A stretch of DNA of 17,875 nt from Pseudomonadota bacterium (lineage in GTDB: Bacteria; Pseudomonadota; Gammaproteobacteria; Xanthomonadales; Xanthomonadaceae): positions 1-17,875 of the forward strand of contig JAEWNA010000337.1 of NCBI GenBank assembly GCA_023392975.1, written 5' to 3'. Of this stretch, positions 1 through 7,332 are shown one piece after another. The notes beneath the pieces were generated by a model. That model was not told the origin of the DNA, searched no databases, and was given only the letters and a program-made list of their open reading frames with translations. Each line of letters starts with the position of its first letter. The stretch's first letter is position 1. The position numbers and the translations under genes are program-made.

Positions 1-35
1 ACCTTCGGCAGATCGGACAGGGAAAGCGTGCGCAT
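1..35 (-). CDS. 5' end of a divergent gene, cut by the window edge
   Basis: Reading leftwards from an ATG at 35-33 gives an open frame starting MRTLSLSDLPK that runs off the window. There is no Shine-Dalgarno sequence. Instead a TAGAAT -10-like hexamer ends 6 nt before the ATG, so the gene may be leaderless. In E. coli the gene divergent from queG belongs to the nnr-tsaE group, so a tsaE- or nnr-like gene is possible. Eleven residues are too few to identify it, and the frame could be chance. Confidence 0.35.
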   Translation of the reverse strand, partial: MRTLSLSDLPK

Positions 36-41
36 GCCGGG

Positions 42-51
42 ATTCTATACT
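42..51. promoter_or_regulatory. Overlapping divergent -10 elements
   Basis: On the plus strand TATACT (46-51) lies 7 nt before the queG GTG at 59. On the minus strand TAGAAT (47 to 42) lies 6 nt before the ATG at 35. Both spacings fit transcription starting at or next to the start codon, and neither gene has a Shine-Dalgarno sequence. No convincing -35 is visible on either side. Confidence 0.45.
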
Positions 52-58
52 CCGCATC

Positions 59-1141
59 GTGACCACGAACCCGGACATCGATCTCAGCACGCTCGCCGGG
101 CGGATCAAGGCGCTGGCGGCCGAACTCGGCTTCCGCCGCTGCGGCATCGCCGACGTCGAACTCGGCGAGGACGAGACGCATCTGCGCGATTGGCTGGCGC
201 AGGGCCTGCACGGGTCGATGCGCTGGATGGCCGACCACGGCGACAAGCGCAGCCGGCCTGCGGAACTGGTGCCGGGCACGCTGCGCGTGATCTCGGTCGG
301 CCTCGACTACGGCCGCGATCCCGACGAGGCATGGGCGACGCTGGACGACGGCGAACACGCCTACGTCGCGCGCTACGCGCTGGGTCGCGACTACCACAAG
401 CTGATGCGCATGCGCCTGCAGAAGCTGGCCGATCGCGTGGCGGCGGAGATCGGCCCGTTCGGCCATCGTGTGTTCGTCGACTCCGCGCCCGTGCTGGAAC
501 GCGCGCTCGCCCGCAACGCCGGGCTCGGCTGGATCGGCAAGCACACCTGCCTGATCGATCGCGACGGCGGCTCGTGGTTCTTCCTCGGCGAGCTCTACGT
601 CGACCTGCCGCTGCCGGTCGATCCGCCGGCCACCGCACACTGCGGCACCTGCACGCGCTGCATCGACATCTGCCCGACGCAGGCCATCGTCGCGCCGTAT
701 CGACTCGACGCACGGCGCTGCATCGCCTACCTCACCATCGAGCACGAGGGCGCGATCGACGAGGACCTGCGCCCGCTGATCGGCAACCGCATCTTCGGCT
801 GCGACGACTGCCAGCTGATCTGCCCGTGGAACAAATTCGCGCAGCGCACCGACGAAGCGGATTTCCGCGTCCGCAATGACCTCGACAAGGCCACGCTCGC
901 GGAGTTGTTCGCGTGGACGGAAGAAGAATTCCTGCAGCGCACCGAAGGCTCGCCGATCCGTCGCAGCGGCTACGCGCGCTGGCTGCGCAACCTCGCGATC
1001 GCGCTGGGCAACGCACCGACCACGCCGGACGTCGTCGCCGCACTGGAAAGTCGCCGCGAGATTGACGACGCCGGATTCGACAGCGCGATGGTGCGCGAAC
1101 ACGTCGCATGGGCGCTGGCGCGGCATCGTGTCGCCCGGTAG
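59..1141 (+). CDS. queG: Epoxyqueuosine reductase QueG
   Basis: Reduces epoxyqueuosine to queuosine in tRNA, the last step of queuosine synthesis; the family is cytosolic and uses cobalamin and two [4Fe-4S] clusters. The 360-residue protein is close to E. coli QueG (379). It shows the conserved DSAPVLERALARNAGLGW block (D141 is the likely catalytic acid). The ferredoxin-like cysteines are C195, C198, C201, C205 (CGTCTRCIDICPT) and C221, C248, C251, C255 (CDDCQLICPWN), enough for both clusters. The GTG start at 59 is chosen because the N-terminus then aligns with the family (LAGRIKALAAELGF) and no upstream in-frame start is seen. No ribosome site precedes it, which with the nearby TATACT suggests a leaderless message. 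It is convergent with pgi across a 27-bp gap. Confidence 0.96.
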   Translation: MTTNPDIDLSTLAGRIKALAAELGFRRCGIADVELGEDETHLRDWLAQGLHGSMRWMADHGDKRSRPAELVPGTLRVISVGLDYGRDPDEAWATLDDGEHAYVARYALGRDYHKLMRMRLQKLADRVAAEIGPFGHRVFVDSAPVLERALARNAGLGWIGKHTCLIDRDGGSWFFLGELYVDLPLPVDPPATAHCGTCTRCIDICPTQAIVAPYRLDARRCIAYLTIEHEGAIDEDLRPLIGNRIFGCDDCQLICPWNKFAQRTDEADFRVRNDLDKATLAELFAWTEEEFLQRTEGSPIRRSGYARWLRNLAIALGNAPTTPDVVAALESRREIDDAGFDSAMVREHVAWALARHRVAR

Positions 1142-1161
1142 AGCGGCCTAAAGGCCGCTCT
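1140..1161. terminator. Hairpin between convergent queG and pgi
   Basis: Perfect 9-bp stem AGAGCGGCC / GGCCGCTCT with a TAAA loop, overlapping the queG stop codon and 7 bp from the pgi stop. It is symmetric, so it could stop transcription from both sides. There is no T-tract, so intrinsic terminator strength is uncertain. Confidence 0.5.
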
Positions 1162-1168
1162 CGCGAGA

Positions 1169-2695
1169 TCACGATCGCGCGCGGATCTCCGCCAACAGCG
1201 CCTGCGTCACCGGGTCCGCGGCCTCGCCCTCGCCGCGCAGCGCCGGCAGCAGCGTGTTCGCGACTTCCTTGCCGAGCTCGACGCCGAACTGGTCGAAGGC
1301 GTTGATGCCCCACAGCGTCGCCTGCAGATAGACGCTGTGTTCGTACAGCGCGATCAGCGCGCCCACCGATTCCGGGGTCAGCGCATCGAGCAGGAACAAC
1401 GTGCTGGGACGGTCGCCGGCGTAGGCGCGATGCGGATCGTCGTTGGCGCGACCGTTGGCGAAGGCCTCGGTCTGCGCGAGCAGGTTCGCGAGCAGTGCGG
1501 TGTGGTTGGATTCGTGCGCGTGGTCGGCGCGGATCACGCCGATGAAGTCCGCCGGCACGATCTGCGTGCCCTGGTGCAACGCCTGGAAGAAACTGTGCTG
1601 GGTGTCGGTACCCGCGCCGCCCCACCACACCGGCACGGTGTCGGTGGTCAGCATCTCGCCGTCGAGGCGGACCGACTTGCCCAGGCTTTCCATCACCAGT
1701 TGCTGCAGGTAATTGGGCAGCAGGCGCAGGCGCTCGTCGTAGGGCAGCACGGCCTGCGCGGCCAGGCGCTCGGCGTTGCGGTTCCAGATCGCGATCAATG
1801 CGTGCCACACCGCGAGGTTCTCGCGCAGCGGCGCGCCGTGGACGTGCGCATCCATCTGCGCCGCGCCGGCGAGCAGGCGTTCGAAACCGTCCATGCCGAT
1901 CGCCAGCGCGATCGGGAAGCCCACCGCCGACCACAGTGAATAGCGGCCGCCGACCCAGTCCCACATCGGCAGGATGCGGCGTTCGTCGATGCCGAATTCC
2001 GCCGCGCGCGCGACATTCGCGCTCACCGCGTAGACGCGGCGGTCGTCGCCGAGCCACTCGCGGACGACGCGACCATTGAGCAACGTCTCCTGGGTGCCGA
2101 AGGTCTTCGAGATCAGCACCGCCGCGGTCTTCGCCGGATCGAGCAGCGCCAGCACGCGGCGCACGGCGTTGCCGTCGACGTTCGAGATGAAATGCACGCG
2201 CAGCCCGGTCGCGTCGGCAAAGGCGTCATGCAGCGCATCCACCACCAGCCGCGGCCCGAGATCGGAACCGCCGATGCCGACGCTCACCACGTCGGTCACG
2301 CCGGCGGCGCGCACTTCGTCGACCAGCGTCGCCATGCGCTCACGCGCCGCACGTGCCTGCGCGGACGCCTCGCGCGCCTGGACGCCGCTCGCGAGATCGC
2401 TGCGCAGCGCGGTATGCAGCGCGGCGCGGCCTTCGGTGACGTTGACCTGCTCGCCCTCGAACAGCCGACGGATCGCCCCGCCCAGATCGGCCGTCTCGGC
2501 GAGGCCGAACAGTGCTTCGATCGCAGCGCGGTCGACATGCTGGCGCGCGAAGTTCGCGTACAGCGAACCGACCCGCAACGCGAAGTCGCGCGGCCGCGCC
2601 GGGTCGTCGGCGACGAGGCTGGCGACGCTGACGTCGTTCAAGCGTGCGGCATGCGGACGCAGCGTGGCGTTCAGGGCATCGGGCGACAGGGACAT
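1169..2695 (-). CDS. pgi: Glucose-6-phosphate isomerase
   Basis: Interconverts glucose 6-phosphate and fructose 6-phosphate in the cytosol. The protein is 508 residues, shorter than E. coli Pgi (549) but full-length by domain content. Visible landmarks are the phosphate-binding VGIGGSDLGPRLV (139-151) and SKTFGTQETL (196-205), signature 1 DWVGGRYSLWSAVG (246-259), E336 in VMESLGKS, H367 in GTDTQHSF, and signature 2 INAFDQFGVELGK ending at the catalytic lysine K476. The ATG at 2695 gives a family-like N-terminus. It is the last gene of the minus-strand group headed by pcnB, 118 bp after panC. That gap may hold its own promoter, but I see no clear one. Confidence 0.97.
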   Translation of the reverse strand: MSLSPDALNATLRPHAARLNDVSVASLVADDPARPRDFALRVGSLYANFARQHVDRAAIEALFGLAETADLGGAIRRLFEGEQVNVTEGRAALHTALRSDLASGVQAREASAQARAARERMATLVDEVRAAGVTDVVSVGIGGSDLGPRLVVDALHDAFADATGLRVHFISNVDGNAVRRVLALLDPAKTAAVLISKTFGTQETLLNGRVVREWLGDDRRVYAVSANVARAAEFGIDERRILPMWDWVGGRYSLWSAVGFPIALAIGMDGFERLLAGAAQMDAHVHGAPLRENLAVWHALIAIWNRNAERLAAQAVLPYDERLRLLPNYLQQLVMESLGKSVRLDGEMLTTDTVPVWWGGAGTDTQHSFFQALHQGTQIVPADFIGVIRADHAHESNHTALLANLLAQTEAFANGRANDDPHRAYAGDRPSTLFLLDALTPESVGALIALYEHSVYLQATLWGINAFDQFGVELGKEVANTLLPALRGEGEAADPVTQALLAEIRARS

Positions 2696-2746
2696 GACGG
2701 GCTCGCAGGCGTTCGCGAAAGCGCCATCTTGCCAGATCGCGCCCCC

Positions 2747-2766
2747 CGTCCGCCCGCACGCGGACG
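2747..2766. repeat. Inverted repeat in the panC-pgi gap
   Basis: CGTCCGC / GCGGACG, a 7-bp stem with a 6-nt loop (CCGCAC), in the 118-bp space between panC and pgi. There is no T-tract. It could be a weak attenuator or an mRNA-processing hairpin that sets pgi apart from the pan genes. The gap contains no panD and no recognisable remnant of it. Confidence 0.4.
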
Positions 2767-2813
2767 CTGCAAACGAAACCAGACGGGCCGCCGGTGTCGC
2801 GCCGGGAACCGCC

Positions 2814-3662
2814 TCAGCCGACGATGAATTCCAGGTTGTCGATCAGGCGCGTTCGACCGAGGCGCGCAGCGATCAGCGCCACGCGCGGGCCGCCGTCGTC
2901 GGCAGGCTCGTCGAGACTCGGCAGGCGGATCGCCGCGTAGTCGACCGTGAACCCGGCACGCACCAGCCGCAGCGAGGCCTCGGCCTCGACTTCCGCGCGC
3001 GGCGCGCCGGCCTGCAGGCGTTCGCGCATGGACTGCAGCGTGCGATGGATCTCGGCCGCCGTGCTGCGCTCGTCCGGCGACAGGTACTGGTTGCGCGAAC
3101 TCATCGCCAGCCCGTCCGCCTCGCGCACGATGTCGCCGCGCAGCAGGGTCAGCGGATACGCGAGGTCGGTGACCATCTGCTGGATGACCGCGAGCTGCTG
3201 GTAGTCCTTCTTGCCGAACGCCGCCACGTCCGGCTGCACCTGGTTGAACAGGCGCGCGACCACCGTGCACACCCCGTCGAAGTGCCCCGGGCGATGCGCG
3301 CCCTCCAGCACGTCGGCGACGCCGGGTACGCGCATCCGTACCGCGAGATCGACGCCGAACGGATACATGCCCTCGACCGTCGGCAGCCACAGCGCGTCGC
3401 AGCCGGCGGCTTCGAGGCCGCTGGTGTCGGCTTCCGGCGTGCGCGGATAGCGGGTGAAGTCCTCGCTGGGCCCGAACTGGGTCGGGTTCACGAATACGCT
3501 GGAGATGATGCGGTCCGCATGCCGGCGCGCCAGCGCGACCAGCGAGTAGTGGCCGGCGTGCAGGTTGCCCATCGTCGGCACGAAGCCGATCCGCAGGCCT
3601 TCGCGGCGCCAGCCGAGGATGCGTTCGCGCAGACGGGCGAGTTCGGTGATGGTTTCGATCAT
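2814..3662 (-). CDS. panC: Pantoate--beta-alanine ligase (pantothenate synthetase)
   Basis: Joins pantoate and beta-alanine using ATP to form pantothenate, the vitamin B5 precursor of coenzyme A. The 282 residues match the family length (E. coli 283). Motifs include PTMGNLHAGH (29-38) with the HxGH ATP-binding histidines, SVFVNPTQF followed by the EDFTRYPR pantoate region, GKKDYQQL, and the KMSKS-like MSSRNQYLS. The ATG at 3662 gives the usual MIETITEL-type N-terminus; only a weak ribosome site (GCGAAG) precedes it. It lies 34 bp after the SH3-protein gene in the pan operon. The usual partner panD, which makes the beta-alanine, does not follow. Confidence 0.96.
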   Translation of the reverse strand: MIETITELARLRERILGWRREGLRIGFVPTMGNLHAGHYSLVALARRHADRIISSVFVNPTQFGPSEDFTRYPRTPEADTSGLEAAGCDALWLPTVEGMYPFGVDLAVRMRVPGVADVLEGAHRPGHFDGVCTVVARLFNQVQPDVAAFGKKDYQQLAVIQQMVTDLAYPLTLLRGDIVREADGLAMSSRNQYLSPDERSTAAEIHRTLQSMRERLQAGAPRAEVEAEASLRLVRAGFTVDYAAIRLPSLDEPADDGGPRVALIAARLGRTRLIDNLEFIVG

Positions 3663-3696
3663 GGCTTCGCGAAAAATGTGAAGGACCCGCCGTGCA

Positions 3697-4122
3697 TCAG
3701 CCGGCGAGGATCTGGACCCAGTCGCTGCGTACCCAGCCCCAGGCGCAGGGGCCGCGATAGACGGTTTCGCGCGCGATCGGGCTGCTCACGCCGCATTCCG
3801 CGGCGTCCTGCCCCTTGTGCGGATAGACGATCGGGAACCATTTGCCGTCCACCGATGCGCCGCAGACGAAGAACGCATCGCCTTCGCGAAGACGATCGCG
3901 CATCGCGTGACCGGCGCCGGGACCGCCACGCACCGCGAGGAACCCGTCGCCATCCGGCTTGAGCCCGGACACCGCGGCCCAGCTGCCGCAGGCATCGAGA
4001 TCCGCTTGCCCACCGATGCGCACAGGCACATCGGAAGGCGGCCTCGAGCCCGCGGCGACGACGACCGGCAGGATCGCGAAACCCATCAGCGTGACGCAGC
4101 CTGCGCGCCGGAGGACGCTCAT
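3697..4122 (-). CDS. Secreted SH3-like domain protein inside the pan operon
   Basis: A 141-residue protein with an N-terminal signal peptide (RR near the start, hydrophobic to about residue 22, likely cleavage near VVAAGS) and one bacterial SH3-like domain at about 60-140. The domain shows FLAVRGGPGAGHAMRDRL, a GKWFPIVYP strand and the closing GWVRSDWVQIL. The mature part has four cysteines (45, 87, 110, 126), enough for two disulfides in the periplasm. Similar short proteins occur in Xanthomonadaceae, sometimes mislabelled 'integron' protein (from memory). The start codon overlaps the panB stop by 4 bp (ATGA), so it is translationally coupled to panB. Function is unknown; such domains often bind peptidoglycan, but nothing here proves it. 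Confidence 0.85.
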   Translation of the reverse strand: MSVLRRAGCVTLMGFAILPVVVAAGSRPPSDVPVRIGGQADLDACGSWAAVSGLKPDGDGFLAVRGGPGAGHAMRDRLREGDAFFVCGASVDGKWFPIVYPHKGQDAAECGVSSPIARETVYRGPCAWGWVRSDWVQILAG

Positions 4123-4934
4123 TGGTACGCGTGCTCCGTGTCGGGGAACGTGCCGTCGCGCACCGCCGCGCAGTACGCCTGCACCGCACCCGCGACCGAG
4201 CCGCCTTCGGCAAGGAAATCCTTGACGAATTTCGGCCGGCGGTGACCGCCGTCGAGACCGAGCATGTCGTGCAGCACCAGCACCTGGCCGTCGCAGCCGG
4301 GGCCGGCGCCAATGCCGATGGTCGGGACCGGGCTGTCGGCGGTGATCGCCTGCGCCAGCGCCGAGGGGACGCATTCGAGCACCAGCAGCGATGCGCCGGC
4401 TTCCGCCACGGCCTGCGCGTCCTCGCGCAGCTTCGCGGCGGCGCGCTCCTCGCGGCCCTGCACCTTGAAACCGCCGAAACGCAGCACCGACTGCGGGGTG
4501 AGGCCGAGGTGCGCGGAGACCGGGATCTCCCGCTCCACCAGGAAGCGGATCACCTCGAGCTTGTGCGGGCCGGCGCCTTCGAGCTTGACCATCTGCGCGC
4601 CGGCCTGCAGCAGCCGCGTGGCGGCGTCGAGCGCACGCTCGGGCGTGGCGTCGGCCTGGAACGGCAGGTCGGCGACCAGCAGCGCACGCTTCAGGTGCGA
4701 GGCCACCGCGGCGGTGTGGTAGGCGATGTCGTCGACCGTCACCGGCAGCGTCGAATCGTGGCCCTTCACCACCATGCCGAGCGAGTCGCCGACCAGGATC
4801 AGGTCGACGCCGTTGCGGTCGAGGACGCGGGCGAACACGGCGTCGTAGGCGGTCAGCATCGCCAGCCGGCGGCCCTCGCGCTTGGCCTCGGCCAGCGCGG
4901 GAACGGTCCAGGGCTTGTCGTCGGAAAGGGCCAT
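4119..4934 (-). CDS. panB: 3-methyl-2-oxobutanoate hydroxymethyltransferase
   Basis: First committed step of pantothenate synthesis: transfers a hydroxymethyl group from methylene-tetrahydrofolate to alpha-ketoisovalerate to give ketopantoate. The protein is 271 residues (E. coli 264). It shows the metal-binding VGDSLGMVVKGHDSTLPVT with D50, D89 in VADLPF, VKLEGA with E119, HLGLTPQSV (142-150), the catalytic E187 in LECVP, and the C-terminal GIGAGPGCDGQVLVLHDMLG. It lies 96 bp after folK; the folate link between the two is apt because PanB uses a folate cofactor. Its stop overlaps the next start. Confidence 0.97.
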   Translation of the reverse strand: MALSDDKPWTVPALAEAKREGRRLAMLTAYDAVFARVLDRNGVDLILVGDSLGMVVKGHDSTLPVTVDDIAYHTAAVASHLKRALLVADLPFQADATPERALDAATRLLQAGAQMVKLEGAGPHKLEVIRFLVEREIPVSAHLGLTPQSVLRFGGFKVQGREERAAAKLREDAQAVAEAGASLLVLECVPSALAQAITADSPVPTIGIGAGPGCDGQVLVLHDMLGLDGGHRRPKFVKDFLAEGGSVAGAVQAYCAAVRDGTFPDTEHAYQ

Positions 4935-5030
4935 GGCATCGCGGAATCGCCGCCGGGAGGGCAGCGGGGCGCCAAGGGTAGCAGGTCGCCTGCGGCGCTC
5001 GTGTCGCCCCCGTGTTTCAGAGTTCCGGCT

Positions 5031-5543
5031 TCAGCGTTCCGGCAGCGCCGAGATCCCCGCGCGACCGAGACGCTGCAAGGCGCCACGCGCGCTGCCCTGC
5101 CCCGGGATCTGCACGTCCTCGACCAGGTCCAGCAGCGGCACCAGCGCGAACGCGCGCTCGTGCAGGTGCGGATGCGGCACGCGCAGGCCGGGAGTGTCGA
5201 CCACGACATCGCCGTAAAGCAGCAGGTCGAGATCGAGGCTGCGCGGCCCCCAGCGCCGCCCCGGCACGCGGCGGCGGCCGAAGTCGCGTTCGATGCGCAG
5301 CAGTTCCTCCAGCAGCGCACGCGGCACCAGCATGGTTTCCAGCGCGACCACGGCGTTGATGAAGTCGGGCTGGTCCTCCAGCCCCCACGCCGGCGTGCGG
5401 TAGAACCGCGACACGCCGAGGTAGCGGCTGCGCGGCACGGTCATCAGCCGATGCACCGCGGCGGTCAGCGTGGCCGGGCTGTCGCCGACGTTGCTGCCGA
5501 GGCCGACATGGGCGACCACCGGGTCGCGACGCTGCGCCACCAC
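5031..5543 (-). CDS. folK: HPPK, folate biosynthesis pyrophosphokinase
   Basis: 2-amino-4-hydroxy-6-hydroxymethyldihydropteridine pyrophosphokinase; it transfers pyrophosphate from ATP to the pterin in folate synthesis. The 170 residues match the family. Motifs are VGLGSNVGD (13-21), YRTPAWG with DQPDFINAVV, the HPPK signature RWGPRSLDLDLLLYGD holding the two magnesium aspartates D104 and D106, and VPHPHLHERAFALVPL. Two consecutive GTG codons occur at 5543 and 5540. A strong GGAGG (plus-strand CCTCC at 5550-5554) sits 6 nt before the first, so the start at 5543 is preferred. It follows pcnB by 21 bp, the same pair as in E. coli. Confidence 0.96.
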   Translation of the reverse strand: MVAQRRDPVVAHVGLGSNVGDSPATLTAAVHRLMTVPRSRYLGVSRFYRTPAWGLEDQPDFINAVVALETMLVPRALLEELLRIERDFGRRRVPGRRWGPRSLDLDLLLYGDVVVDTPGLRVPHPHLHERAFALVPLLDLVEDVQIPGQGSARGALQRLGRAGISALPER

Positions 5544-5564
5544 GCGAAGCCTCCGGGGTCCGGT

Positions 5565-6914
5565 TCAGTGGCCGACGGCGGCCGGGCGACGACGCCGGCG
5601 ACGACGCGAACCGCGCCCCGCCTCGCCGCCTTCGCTCTCGCTTTCCTCGTCGCCGTCGGCGGTCGGCCGCAGGGCGGCCACCGCGAGGGCGTGATCGGGA
5701 TCGCGCTGCGCTTCAGCCCAGAACGCGATGTCCGCGGCGTGGTCGGGCGAGGCCACCTGCCGCAGTTGTAGGAAGTCGAACGCGGCGCGGAAGCGCGGCT
5801 GGGCCAGCAGGCGCACCACGCGCTTGCGCTGGCGCAGCGGGAACCGCGACTGCAGCAGCCAGATCTCCTGCATCGGCAGCGAGAAGCGGCGCGGCAGCGC
5901 GACCGTCTCGACCTGGTGCAGGGTCACGCGATCGGCGGCGCGGCGTTCGGCCTCGGCCGGATGCACGCCCTGTGCCTGCAGCATCGCCAGCGTGCGGCAA
6001 TAGGCCGGCCACAGCAGCAGGGCGAACAGGAAGGCCGGCGACACCGGCTCGTCCGCCGCCACCCGGGCGTCGGTCGCGCGCAGGCCTTCGAGCAGCATCC
6101 GCCGCAGCGCACCGCTGCGGTTGCCGGCCAGCGCCTTCGCGGTTTCGGGCAGCAGCGCCGGCAGCAGGCCGTGCGCTTCCAGCCCGAGGAAGCTGGCCTC
6201 GGCATGCCCGGACAGGAACAGCTTCAGGCATTCCTCGAACAGGCGCGCCGCGGCGGCCTCGCGCAGCAGCGACGCCAGCACCGGCAGCGGTGCCGCGGTC
6301 GCCGGGTCGATGGTGAAGTTCAGCTTCGCGGCGAGGCGCACCGCACGCAGCATGCGCACCGGGTCCTCGCGGTAGCGGGTCTCCGGATCGCCGATCAGCT
6401 TCAGGACCCGGTGGCTGACGTCCTCGAACCCGCCGACGTCGTCGCGAACCGAAAAATCGGCGATCGAGTAGTACAGCGCGTTCGCGGTGAAGTCGCGGCG
6501 GACGGCATCGTCCTCGATCGTGCCGTAGACGTTGTCGCGCAGCACGCGGCCGTCCTCGTCCGTCTCGCGGTCGCCGCTGCCGTCGTCGCTGTTGGCGCGG
6601 AACGTCGCCACTTCGATGATCTCGCGCCCGTACACCACGTGCGCGAGCCGGAACCGCCGGCCGATCAGGCGACAATTGCGGAACAGGTGCTTGACCTGCT
6701 CCGGCGTGGCGTCGGTGGCGACGTCGAAGTCCTTGGGGTGCTCGCCCAGCAGCAGGTCTCGGACCGCGCCGCCGACGAGGTATGCGGCATAGCCGGATTC
6801 GTGCAATCGATACAGGACGCGAAGCGCGCTGGGGCTGATGTCCTTGCGCGAAATCGCGTGCCGATCGCGCGGGATCGTCCTTGTGTCGGTCGGTGGCGTT
6901 GTGGACTCGGTCAT
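5565..6914 (-). CDS. pcnB: Poly(A) polymerase I
   Basis: Adds poly(A) tails to RNA 3' ends, marking them for decay. The protein is 449 residues. The nucleotidyltransferase head has VGGAVRDLLLG (47-57) and KDFDVATDATPEQV with the metal aspartates D62 and D64. LFRNCRLIGRRFRLAHV (77-93) marks the poly(A) polymerase branch rather than a CCA-adding enzyme. RRDFTANALYY (139-149) and EDPVRMLRAVRL follow. The tail turns acidic (DGDEESESEGGEAG) and then into a run of arginines, typical of the RNA-binding extension. It heads the minus-strand group with folK and the pan genes, and is divergent from the tRNA-Glu gene. Confidence 0.95.
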   Translation of the reverse strand: MTESTTPPTDTRTIPRDRHAISRKDISPSALRVLYRLHESGYAAYLVGGAVRDLLLGEHPKDFDVATDATPEQVKHLFRNCRLIGRRFRLAHVVYGREIIEVATFRANSDDGSGDRETDEDGRVLRDNVYGTIEDDAVRRDFTANALYYSIADFSVRDDVGGFEDVSHRVLKLIGDPETRYREDPVRMLRAVRLAAKLNFTIDPATAAPLPVLASLLREAAAARLFEECLKLFLSGHAEASFLGLEAHGLLPALLPETAKALAGNRSGALRRMLLEGLRATDARVAADEPVSPAFLFALLLWPAYCRTLAMLQAQGVHPAEAERRAADRVTLHQVETVALPRRFSLPMQEIWLLQSRFPLRQRKRVVRLLAQPRFRAAFDFLQLRQVASPDHAADIAFWAEAQRDPDHALAVAALRPTADGDEESESEGGEAGRGSRRRRRRRPAAVGH

Positions 6915-6949
6915 CGGACGGGGATCGCGGACTCGGTTCGGACGGGAAG

Positions 6950-6980
6950 TTGATCAAAACGCCGGGGGACCCGCTATACT
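6950..6980 (+). promoter_or_regulatory. Promoter of tRNA-Glu
   Basis: TTGATC (6950-6955), 19-nt spacer, TATACT (6975-6980), about 75 nt upstream of the mature tRNA 5' end. The -10 sits in CTATACTAG, whose complement also reads TATAG, so it may double as a minus-strand -10 for pcnB (start 6914). The spacer is slightly long. Confidence 0.5.
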
Positions 6981-7058
6981 AGCAGGCCTGTCGGCTCCGA
7001 CCGTCCGGCCCCGCACCGTTGTCGCGTTCGGGGTGGTTCGAAGACCCGTCGCTTCATT

Positions 7059-7134
7059 GCTCCCTTCGTCTAGAGGCCTAGGACGTGGCCCTCTCAAGGC
7101 TAAAACACGGGTTCGAATCCCGTAGGGAGCGCCA
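7059..7134 (+). tRNA. tRNA-Glu (anticodon CUC), CCA encoded
   Basis: Read by homology to the E. coli tRNA-Glu cloverleaf: acceptor GCTCCCT (7059-7065) pairs with AGGGAGC (7124-7130), discriminator G7131, then CCA 7132-7134. The D-arm CGTCTAGAGGCCTAGGA is typical. The anticodon stem TGGCC/GGCTA includes one G-U pair and encloses the loop CTCTCAA, giving anticodon CTC at 7093-7095 (reads GAG). The T-arm is ACGGG TTCGAAT CCCGT. The CUC isoacceptor suits a GC-rich genome; most gammaproteobacterial tRNA-Glu genes are UUC. Confidence 0.95.
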
Positions 7135-7140
7135 ATCCCG

Positions 7141-7169
7141 AAAACCCGCGTCGCGAGGCGCGGGTTTTT
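7141..7169 (+). terminator. Intrinsic terminator of tRNA-Glu
   Basis: AAAACCCGCG (7141-7150) pairs with CGCGGGTTTT (7159-7168) across TCGCGAGG, then TCTTT. This is a GC-rich stem with an A/T base and a T-tract, 6 nt after the tRNA CCA. Confidence 0.88.
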
Positions 7170-7185
7170 CTTTGGCGCGAACGCA

Positions 7186-7295
7186 GGGTTCGAACCCCGG
7201 GTTCGACAGGTTCGCCCGGAGCGAACCTGGACGGCCGCAGGCCGCCCGCAGGGCGCGGCACAGGACGTGCCGCGTCCATCCCGTAGGGAGCGCCA
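7186..7295 (+). pseudogene. Partial, interrupted duplicate of the tRNA-Glu 3' end
   Basis: GGGTTCGAA at 7186-7194 matches the T-arm of the tRNA at 7109-7117. After an 83-bp insert the match resumes with ATCCCGTAGGGAGCGCCA (7278-7295), repeating 7117-7134 exactly. The downstream spacer and terminator are repeated too, with small differences. No acceptor 5' strand, D-arm or anticodon arm exists for this copy, so it cannot be a working tRNA. Confidence 0.75.
7195..7277. repeat. 83-bp hairpin-rich insert in the tRNA duplicate
   Basis: Three hairpins in a row. CAGGTTCGC / GCGAACCTG (7207-7215 with 7221-7229) is a 9-bp stem with a 5-nt loop. CGGCC / GGCCG (7232-7236 with 7240-7244) is a short stem. 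CGCGGCAC / GTGCCGCG (7254-7261 with 7267-7274) is an 8-bp stem with a 5-nt loop. The size and palindromic build resemble a REP/BIME-type dispersed element. Whether it recurs in the genome cannot be seen here. Confidence 0.6.
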
Positions 7296-7302
7296 ATTCC
7301 GG

Positions 7303-7332
7303 AAAACCCGCGTCACGAGGCGCGGGTTTTTT
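7303..7332 (+). terminator. Second copy of the tRNA terminator
   Basis: AAAACCCGCG then CGCGGG and six T (7327-7332), enclosing TCACGAGG. It is nearly identical to 7141-7169 and is part of the same duplication. It would back up termination from the tRNA unit. Confidence 0.82.

Noticed and set aside
2076..3962. 628-codon plus-strand frame opposite pgi and panC
   Set aside because: Antisense shadow spanning two genes and their gap, with a composition change at each boundary and no recognisable domain.
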